From an uncultured beta proteobacterium (lineage in GTDB: Bacteria; Pseudomonadota; Gammaproteobacteria; Burkholderiales; Burkholderiaceae_C), in NCBI GenBank assembly GCA_903832285.1, contig CAILAY010000167.1, positions 1-50,144 on the forward strand: a stretch of DNA of 50,144 bases, given 5' to 3'. The notes below the pieces were generated by a model that was given only the letters and a program-made list of their open reading frames with translations, made no database searches and had not been told where the DNA came from. This document shows positions 43,807 through 50,144 of the stretch, piece by piece. The first letter of the stretch is position 1. Each line of letters begins with the position of its first letter. Both the position numbers and the translations under genes were made by a program.

Positions 43807-46485
43807 ATGGACAAGCACTTTCTCACCTCGCTCTTTTCTCCCGGGTCGCTCGTGGTTTTCTGCGGCGATGTGGATGACCCGGCGTCCCAGACGCCGCAGG
43901 CGAAGCTGTTGTTGGCGGCACTGAAGGCACAGCGCTTTGCCGGCCGCATCACGTTCCTGGACATCCATACCAGCGGCACGCTGGCCGATCTGGCGCAGGC
44001 CGCTGCCGATCTGGCGGTGATCGCGCTGGCGCCGAAAGACGTGGCTGCTGCGCTGGAACTGGTCGGTCGCATCAAATGCCCTTCGGCGCTGGTGGTGTCT
44101 GCCGGCATTGACGCGCTGCAGGCGGCCGAGTTGACGAAGATTGCACGCCGTGAAGGCATCCACCTGCTGGGGCCCAACTGTCTTGGTTTCCAGCGGCCGC
44201 ACCTCCAGCTCAACGCCAGCGTCGCAGGCGCATTGGCAGCGCCGGGCTCACTGGCGCTGGTGTCGCAGTCGGGCGCACTCACTTCCTCCATTCTGGACTG
44301 GGCCAGAAGCAATGCCGTGGGTTTCTCGGCCGTGGTTTCGCTCGGACCGAACACATCGGTGGACATGGCCCAGGTGCTGGACTTTCTGGCGTCCGACGCG
44401 CAGACGCACAGCATCGTGATTTATCTTGAAGGCATCACCCATGCGCGGCGTTTCATGAGCGCGCTGCGTGCTGCCGCCAACGCCAAACCGGTGGTGGTGC
44501 TCAAGGCCGGACGAAAGGCAGAAGGCAATCGCGCCGCGCTCACACATTCGGGTTCCATTGTCGGCAGCGATGATGTATTTGACTCGGCCTTGCGGCGCGC
44601 CGGTGCCGTACGTGTGCGCTCCTTTGTGGCCCTGTTCTCGGCCGCCAAATGCCTCGCATCGCGCTATCGCCCGGTGGGGCGGCGCCTGGCGGTCATCACC
44701 AACGGGGGTGGGCCTGGCGTGCTCGCGGCCGACTGGATCAGCGAGGTCAAGCTGCAGTTGGGCACCCTGTCGCAGGAGCGCGCGGCGGCACTGAAGCCCT
44801 TGCTGGGACCGATGGCGTCACTCAGCGATCTGATCGATCTGTCAGAAGAAGCCAGTGCCGATCAATTCCGCGCCGCGGTCGAGGCCGCAGGGCAGGACCG
44901 CGCCATCGACGGTATTCTCGTGATCTATTCGCCCAAGGCGGGCGTCGATGGCGGCGCCATCGCGCAGGTGCTGGCCGACGTGCAGGCACGGGCGGGCAAG
45001 CCGCTACTGACTTGCTGGATGGGTGACGCCAGTGTGGGCGCGGCGCGCGCCATTCTGAAGGACGCTTCCATCCCCAGCTTTCGCACGCCCGAAGCGGCGG
45101 TCGGCGCCTTTGGCAATATCGCTTCCTTCTACCAAAACCAGCAGCTGCTGCAGCAGACGCCGCCGCCCTTGTCGAATCTGGCCCAACCCGATGTCGAGGG
45201 CGCGCGCCTGTTGATCGAAAGTGTGCTGGCGGAGCGACGCAACGTGCTTACCGAGATGGAGTCCAAGGCTTTGCTGGCGTCGTTTCACATTCCCGTGAGC
45301 AAGACCCTGCTTGCGCGCAGCGCCAACGAAGCCATGATGATCGCTTCGCAGCTGGGTTTTCCTGTGGCGCTGAAGATCGATTCGCCCGACGTCAGCCACA
45401 AGTCCGACGTGCAGGGCGTGGTGCTGAACCTGATGAGCGCCTTGAGCGTGCGCGACACCTACGTCGACATGATGCGCTCGGTGCAGGCACTGCTCCCCAA
45501 GGCGCATATCAACGGCGTGACGGTGCAGAAGATGTCTGGGCAAAAGCGCGGTCGCGAAGTCTGCGTTGGCCTTGTCACTGACGATCCCTTTGGTCCGGTC
45601 ATCACCTTTGGCGCGGGCGGCACGATGATCGAGTTGATCGACGACCGTGCCATGGAACTGCCGCCGCTGAACCAGTTTTTGGCTCGGCGCCTGATCGAGA
45701 GATCGCGCGTGGCCCAGACGCTCGGAGAGTGGCGCGGGGCACCGGCGGCCGACACGGATGCGTTGGAACAGATCCTGCTGCGTGTCTCGGAGATGGTGTG
45801 CGAATTGCCGCAACTGCGGGAAATGGACATCAACCCCATCATCGCGGACGAGTCCGGCGCGCTGGCAGTGGATGCCCGCATCGTGGTGGCGGGAGCTCCG
45901 GCTTCCGCGCAGCATTACAACCACCTTGCGATCCTGCCCTATCCGGCACAGTACGAACAACTCTGGCCATTGCGCGACGGTGGCGATTACACGGTGCGCC
46001 CGATCCATCCGGACGACGCGCAGATGTTGCAGGACCTCGTGCGGGGCATGTCGCCCGAGAGCCGCTATTTCCGTTTCGTCTCCAGCATCCAGGAACTACC
46101 CGCGACCCTGTTGTCGCGCTTCACCCTGATCGACTACGACCGCGAAATGGCTCTGGTGGCGGTGGTCAAGGAACGCGGCATCGACACCGATGGCGTGACA
46201 GTCGAGCGCGATCGCATCGTGGGCGTATCGCGTTACATCACCAACCCGGACAGCACCAGCTGCGAGTTCTCGCTGGTGGTGGCCGACGACTTCAAGGGCC
46301 AGGGCATGGGTTCGCGCCTGATGCAGTCCATCATGGACGTGGCGCGCGAGAAGGGCCTGACCGAAATCGATGGCCTGGTGCTCTCGAAGAACCCCGACAT
46401 GCTCAAGCTCATGAAGAATCTTGGCTTTGCGATCAAGCCTTTTGCGGAAGATGCCGACTTCAAACTGGTGACAATGGCTTTGTAG
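43807..46485 (+). CDS. Pat-like protein lysine acetyltransferase (acyl-CoA synthetase-GNAT fusion)
   Basis: An 892-residue protein made of an NDP-forming acyl-CoA synthetase-like part and a C-terminal GNAT domain. The CoA-binding domain covers about 1-130 (GPNCLGFQRP follows), the succinyl-CoA ligase-like domains 150-460, the ATP-grasp 480-700 (FPVALKIDSPDVSHKSD, EMDINPII), and the GNAT 735-890 (YTVRPIHPDD, VVADDFKGQGMGSRLMQSIM). This is the layout of Pat/PatZ, which acetylates acetyl-CoA synthetase and other enzymes. His247 stands in THSGSIVGSDDVFDS where ADP-forming synthetases carry their phosphorylated His. Preceded by a deacetylase-family gene 92 bases away. Confidence 0.88.
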   Translation: MDKHFLTSLFSPGSLVVFCGDVDDPASQTPQAKLLLAALKAQRFAGRITFLDIHTSGTLADLAQAAADLAVIALAPKDVAAALELVGRIKCPSALVVSAGIDALQAAELTKIARREGIHLLGPNCLGFQRPHLQLNASVAGALAAPGSLALVSQSGALTSSILDWARSNAVGFSAVVSLGPNTSVDMAQVLDFLASDAQTHSIVIYLEGITHARRFMSALRAAANAKPVVVLKAGRKAEGNRAALTHSGSIVGSDDVFDSALRRAGAVRVRSFVALFSAAKCLASRYRPVGRRLAVITNGGGPGVLAADWISEVKLQLGTLSQERAAALKPLLGPMASLSDLIDLSEEASADQFRAAVEAAGQDRAIDGILVIYSPKAGVDGGAIAQVLADVQARAGKPLLTCWMGDASVGAARAILKDASIPSFRTPEAAVGAFGNIASFYQNQQLLQQTPPPLSNLAQPDVEGARLLIESVLAERRNVLTEMESKALLASFHIPVSKTLLARSANEAMMIASQLGFPVALKIDSPDVSHKSDVQGVVLNLMSALSVRDTYVDMMRSVQALLPKAHINGVTVQKMSGQKRGREVCVGLVTDDPFGPVITFGAGGTMIELIDDRAMELPPLNQFLARRLIERSRVAQTLGEWRGAPAADTDALEQILLRVSEMVCELPQLREMDINPIIADESGALAVDARIVVAGAPASAQHYNHLAILPYPAQYEQLWPLRDGGDYTVRPIHPDDAQMLQDLVRGMSPESRYFRFVSSIQELPATLLSRFTLIDYDREMALVAVVKERGIDTDGVTVERDRIVGVSRYITNPDSTSCEFSLVVADDFKGQGMGSRLMQSIMDVAREKGLTEIDGLVLSKNPDMLKLMKNLGFAIKPFAEDADFKLVTMAL

Positions 46486-46512
46486 GGGCTGCGCCGGGTT
46501 GTGCGACAGCGA

Positions 46513-48993
46513 TCACCCCGCCTGACGAAAGGCCATCACGGCCTGATTGCGCAGCGTGCGCAACAGGGACAACTGCTTTTCGTCCAGGGCAATACCGCCC
46601 GCTGCGTGAGCGTCAGCATAGATCAGGGCGAACGTCGCCCCTTTGAGTTGCAACGGCAGCAACACGAAGGTGGGCGCGTTCACCGCCTGTTTGTACCAGA
46701 CCGGCAAACGAGCAGCGATCAGGGGATCGGCAGCATTGCTGATGAGCGTGTCCGCACCTTTGGAACACATCAGGCTGAACAGGTCGGACTGGCCTTTCAG
46801 AGGAATGCGGAATGCAGGAACGACGGCTTCGACACCCGCACCCAGGCCGAAGCGCCCGGTGAGGCAGTCCGATTTGACATCGCGCAGACAGAACACCATG
46901 CGTTGACAGTTCAAAGCACGCAGCATCGTCTCAAGAATCATGCGGATCACGTCGTTGAGCTTGAAGCTCTCAGCCACCATGGAATTGGTGACGTCCTGAA
47001 TGCCGGCCACGAGTACATCCGTGGCGGGTAGCATTGCCGTGACAGCCTGCGCTTGCGACTGTGTCTGCAGCGTAGGTTGCGGTGCGGCTTCCAGCACCGT
47101 GGCGTGCAGCGTTTCAGCGGCGTCCAGCCGGGTCTTCGGGTTCTCCTCGCGCTCGTGCAACAACCGGCGGGCGGGCGAATTGGGCGCCACCTGCACTTGC
47201 ATGGCCTGCGCCATATGTGCCAGCTTCTCGCGCGCCATGCTGGTTGCCTGCTGAATTTGTTTGGTCGACAAACCCAACGTTCGGCTGTAGCGCTCGGATA
47301 CCTCACGCATATGAACTTCAGCCTGGTCCGGTTCGCTGCGCAGCAGCGTGTCGGCCACATCGTTTGCTGCTGTAGCGAGCCAGCGCACGCGATCCTGGAC
47401 GGGAATCGCAGAGTACGGGGGTGGCTCCCCCGTCGGCTTGCGCATGCAGCGCTGCAAGTTCTCGGGCAGCCCCCAAGAGCGGGCCACACCCACGCCCAAT
47501 TCCTCTAGGCTCAGCCCCAGCACACGCATTGCGGCACTGGCCTCATCGCAGGGCGTGCGGCTGGCGTTCATGAGCTCGCGCATTTGGCGCGCCTCTTCGG
47601 GAAAATAGAAGCTCGTGAGCAACCGTCCCAAATTCTGGAACATGGCGCCGATGAAAGCGTCTTCGCTTTCACGCGTCGAACTGCACAGTTCGGATGCCAT
47701 CGAACCAGCCATCATGGCGCGCAGAAATTCCTCCTTGAGTTGGTTCGCGTGCACCTTATCTTGCATGTGGTCCAGCAACACCAGGCTCAGCGCCATGTTG
47801 CGGATGCCGCTGAATCCGACCAAGGCCACAGCGCGCGACACGGTGCTGATGCTGCCGCCACCTGCGTGGGCGAAATTTACCGAATTCACCAGCCGCAGCA
47901 ACTTGTTTGTCAGTGCCACGTCCTTGAGGATCTCGTTGGTCAGACTGCCCACGCTTTCGTTTTCGGATGTGGCCAGCTTTTGAATCCGCGCCACCGAGTC
48001 CGACAAAGCGGGGAAATCGCTCTTGTGGCGCATGCGACGCAGCAGGAATTCCAGCGTACCCTTGCTGTTGCCGGCTGCAGGCGCATCGACGGTCTGCTTT
48101 GGTGCGCTATTTCTTTCCACCCAGGACTGCAAAGCCTGCTGCATGGCCTGGACGCTGGTCAGTCTTTGCTCCGGTATGCGGCGAATCGCCTGCTGCACGA
48201 TACTGCGCAAATGGTCGTCGATGACGGGGTCGCCGGCCTTGGCCGCGCTCTTTTCCGGAAGCGCCAGATCTTCGGTTGCCATGCGCTGCATGGCACGCGT
48301 CGGATCGGTATCGTTCACCAACCGCTCACCCGTGAGCAACTGTGCCAGCATAAGTCCCGCAGAAAACACATCCATGGCCGTGGTCGCAGGCGCACCGGCG
48401 GCGGCCTCCGGCGCCATGTAGCCCGGTGTTCCACTGCCAGTAGCTCCGGCCTCAGGCTCCGCCAATCGCGCTGCAATGCCGAAATCGGTGACGCGGGGTT
48501 GGCCGCCGGGGTCAATCAGGATGTTGGACGGCTTGAGGTCCAGGTGCACCACGCCAGCCGCGTGCGCCGCCTGCAGGGCACCCAGAATCCCGAGCATCAT
48601 TTCCACCGCCTCGCTCGGCGGCAAGGCGCCGCGCTCGCGCAGGTGCTCGGCCAGCGTTGGCCCCGCCACGTATTCGAACACCAAGTAGGGCTGTTGATCC
48701 AGAACGTCGGCTTCGAACAACGGGACGATGTTGGGGTGTGTGATGCGACCCACACTGCGGGCTGCGCGTAGCCACTGCTGCAAGGTTTCGGCATCGACCT
48801 TGGCGCTGGCGCGCGGCAGCTTGATTGCCACCTGCCGTTCCAGCCGCGGATCAAAGCCGAGCCAGACCACCGACTGCGCGCCTTCGCCAAGCACCCGCAG
48901 CAATTGAAAGCGCCCCAGCCGCGCGCCTTCAGCCGGCCCCGCGGAAGCATTGTCCGCGCGCTCGATGGATTTCAGCGGCGAGAATTGGGGCAT
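46513..48993 (-). CDS. Ser/Thr protein kinase-HDOD-GAF signalling protein
   Basis: An 826-residue three-part protein. Kinase domain (27-292): Gly-rich loop LGEGAQSV, Lys58 (VAIK), catalytic HLDLKPSN with Asp152, DFG at 170-172 and GTPGYMAPE. HDOD domain (about 315-510): FPALSDSVARIQKLAT, LTNKLLRLVNSVNF, AVALVGFSGIRNMAL. GAF-like domain (about 660-815): LNDVIRMILETMLRALNCQRMVF and LLPLQLKGATFALIYAD. All kinase catalytic residues are present. There is no membrane helix, so it acts in the cytoplasm. The ATG at 48993 begins the likely protein; the frame extends to 49242 without support. Followed by an HDOD gene upstream on the same strand. Confidence 0.9.
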   Translation of the reverse strand: MPQFSPLKSIERADNASAGPAEGARLGRFQLLRVLGEGAQSVVWLGFDPRLERQVAIKLPRASAKVDAETLQQWLRAARSVGRITHPNIVPLFEADVLDQQPYLVFEYVAGPTLAEHLRERGALPPSEAVEMMLGILGALQAAHAAGVVHLDLKPSNILIDPGGQPRVTDFGIAARLAEPEAGATGSGTPGYMAPEAAAGAPATTAMDVFSAGLMLAQLLTGERLVNDTDPTRAMQRMATEDLALPEKSAAKAGDPVIDDHLRSIVQQAIRRIPEQRLTSVQAMQQALQSWVERNSAPKQTVDAPAAGNSKGTLEFLLRRMRHKSDFPALSDSVARIQKLATSENESVGSLTNEILKDVALTNKLLRLVNSVNFAHAGGGSISTVSRAVALVGFSGIRNMALSLVLLDHMQDKVHANQLKEEFLRAMMAGSMASELCSSTRESEDAFIGAMFQNLGRLLTSFYFPEEARQMRELMNASRTPCDEASAAMRVLGLSLEELGVGVARSWGLPENLQRCMRKPTGEPPPYSAIPVQDRVRWLATAANDVADTLLRSEPDQAEVHMREVSERYSRTLGLSTKQIQQATSMAREKLAHMAQAMQVQVAPNSPARRLLHEREENPKTRLDAAETLHATVLEAAPQPTLQTQSQAQAVTAMLPATDVLVAGIQDVTNSMVAESFKLNDVIRMILETMLRALNCQRMVFCLRDVKSDCLTGRFGLGAGVEAVVPAFRIPLKGQSDLFSLMCSKGADTLISNAADPLIAARLPVWYKQAVNAPTFVLLPLQLKGATFALIYADAHAAGGIALDEKQLSLLRTLRNQAVMAFRQAG

Positions 48994-49090
48994 TGCACAA
49001 TGATAGGTTAAGCAGCGCTTGCCGCACTGGACCGTTCGTTGGGGGTCGTCGCGGCTCAGGACCCTGTCCAGGGGCCGGGCGTTGACAGCG

Positions 49091-49981
49091 TCACACCGGG
49101 TGGTCGATCTTGCGCACGAACGCCAGCGCCACACGCGGTGCAGCGTTGAGCAGTTTGGCGACGTCTTCAATGTCGTCGGGCAGCGCGGCATTGTCCCAAC
49201 CAAGCATCGTGTGCCGTGCCAACCGCACGGCCAGCACGACATTGCGCACGGTGGGGTGGTCGGGGTGCTTGCCGTCGCTGATGCGCACCAGCAACTCGGG
49301 AAGTCGCCACAGCTTCATCAGCGTCTGGCGCAGATCGTCCAGTTCAATACCCAGCACGGCGCGCTGGATGGTGGCGGTGCGCAGCGTGGGATCGGCGCGC
49401 TGTGCTTCGCGGATCTTCAGTTGCAGCGTCGGCGCATGGCACCATATCAGCATTTCGGCAAAATCGTGCAGAAATGCAGCCTGGTGGATCACATCCGCGT
49501 CGGTGTCGCTGCGGTGCACGGCGAAACCCAGCGCAAATTGACCGGCGCGTTCCGAGCGACGCAACAACTCGCGCAGTCCCTGCAGTGCCTCCGGCTGGTC
49601 GCGCAACCGGTCCTCAATCGTAGGTTGAAGGCCGAAGGCCCTGAAGAACGGCGAAATCCCCATCATCACGAGCGACGTGGTGACGGTTTCGGTTTCGGTC
49701 GCAACGCCGGCGCGGCGCCTGCTCGCCACATGCGCCAGTACCTTGAGCGTCATCAGCGGGTCGGCCTGGATCGCAGCGCTCAGCATGCTCGCGTCCACGT
49801 CGTCCTCGATGGCACGCAAAGTTTCCAGCGACCGGGAGGTGGCGGCCAGCACGGGGATCTCGGCCTCGCGGAAATAGCGCGTCCAGGCCGAGAGGTCGCG
49901 CAACGGCTCCGTCAGGTACGCTAAGGGCGCCACAACGGGTTCAGGGTCGGGAAGTTCTTCCATGCGGTCGGATTGTTGCAT
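49091..49981 (-). CDS. HDOD domain protein
   Basis: HDOD-family protein of about 296 residues, encoded just upstream of the kinase-HDOD-GAF gene on the same strand, with 97 bases between them. Visible segments are FREAEIPVLAATSRSLETLR, AIQADPLMTLKVLAHVASRR, VTTSLVMMGISPFFRAFGL and HQAAFLHDFAEMLIWCHAP. The degenerate HD site suggests a scaffold role. The start is uncertain: TTG at 50017, ATG at 49981 or ATG at 49963; none has a clear ribosome binding site, and 49981 is a compromise. Confidence 0.8.
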   Translation of the reverse strand: MQQSDRMEELPDPEPVVAPLAYLTEPLRDLSAWTRYFREAEIPVLAATSRSLETLRAIEDDVDASMLSAAIQADPLMTLKVLAHVASRRRAGVATETETVTTSLVMMGISPFFRAFGLQPTIEDRLRDQPEALQGLRELLRRSERAGQFALGFAVHRSDTDADVIHQAAFLHDFAEMLIWCHAPTLQLKIREAQRADPTLRTATIQRAVLGIELDDLRQTLMKLWRLPELLVRISDGKHPDHPTVRNVVLAVRLARHTMLGWDNAALPDDIEDVAKLLNAAPRVALAFVRKIDHPV

Positions 49982-50025
49982 GGCGCGCAGTATCTTCGGC
50001 GCGGTGCCGCGGGTCAAGTCTGATC

Positions 50026-50144
50026 GGTTGAGGCCAGAGCAGGGTTGTTGGGGTCAGAACCCAAATTCGCGCAGCCTTCTGTTCGCTCGCAGAGAGCGGC
50101 GCTTTGCGCCGCGGCGAAATGGGTGTCTGACCCCAATAACCCGC
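50026..50144. repeat. REP-like palindromic repeat, copy 2 (reaches the window edge)
   Basis: Second copy of the repeat at 35453-35569, in the same orientation. Arms 50042-50070 and 50114-50142 match at 24 of 29 positions, both with GGGGTCAGA ends, and GGTTGAGG at 50026 is the shared left flank. A strong inner hairpin GCGGCGC-TTT-GCGCCGC spans 50096-50112. The inner parts of the two copies differ, so only the ends and the fold are kept. The element may continue past the edge. Confidence 0.85.

Overview
The window looks like chromosomal DNA of a betaproteobacterium in the order Burkholderiales, most like the Comamonadaceae. The GC content is high, genes are tightly packed, and the gene set fits: urt urea transporter beside urease, a DppA-type peptide transporter, an NAD-type isocitrate dehydrogenase, a betaproteobacterial Anbu protease, and cbpA/cbpM. 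The placement rests on protein resemblance recalled from memory; no database search was run. No rRNA, tRNA, CRISPR array or intact transposase gene was seen.

Region 1 (1-6942) handles urea and nitrogen. urtB (cut by the window edge) and urtA run leftward; ureA, ureB, ureC, ureE, ureF and ureG run rightward as an overlapping operon. The 386-base divergent spacer carries a textbook sigma-54 promoter facing urtA, a weaker sigma-54-like promoter facing ureA, and NtrC-like half-sites between them, so urea uptake and hydrolysis are probably switched on together under nitrogen limitation. ureD is not in the window.

Region 2 (7026-9749) is an ECF sigma factor and zinc-finger anti-sigma factor pair, divergent from a Tat-exported metallophosphoesterase lipoprotein and a CuA-like cupredoxin. 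Two divergent promoter-like sites have the same -35 (GGGAATAA), the same 16-base spacer and nearly the same -10 (GTATTG or GTATGG). This is the best candidate for a little-described regulated system here. The cupredoxin keeps the Cys-x3-Cys-x3-His-x2-Met loop but has Met where the first CuA His is expected, and the phosphoesterase has GEHD where the family normally has GNHD.

Region 3 (9841-21978) is transport and salvage: a periplasmic cyclohexadienyl dehydratase-like protein, an acyl-CoA synthetase, a BMP-family lipoprotein, a dipeptide transporter (dppB, dppC, dppD, dppF, dppA) and an adenine deaminase. The dpp operon is split between dppC and dppD by a cassette with a GNAT acetyltransferase and a CcdB toxin with a hybrid Phd/CcdA antitoxin. 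Two inverted 84-base repeats flank the cassette, and their mismatches mostly keep G-U pairing in one orientation.

Region 4 (22033-33134) holds a chemoreceptor with a C-terminal Cache-like domain, a double CDGSH protein, isocitrate dehydrogenase, a flavin monooxygenase, pirin, an Old Yellow Enzyme, a methyltransferase with an export signal, and a PAS-GGDEF-EAL protein ending in a zinc-binding CZB domain.

Region 5 (33137-50144) holds cbpM/cbpA, an alpha/beta hydrolase, Anbu, an HDOD protein, mltB with the tgpA, DUF58 and moxR set, a deacetylase-family protein, a Pat-like protein acetyltransferase, a Ser/Thr kinase-HDOD-GAF protein and another HDOD protein. Two copies of a palindromic REP-like repeat lie at about 35.5 kb and at the right edge.
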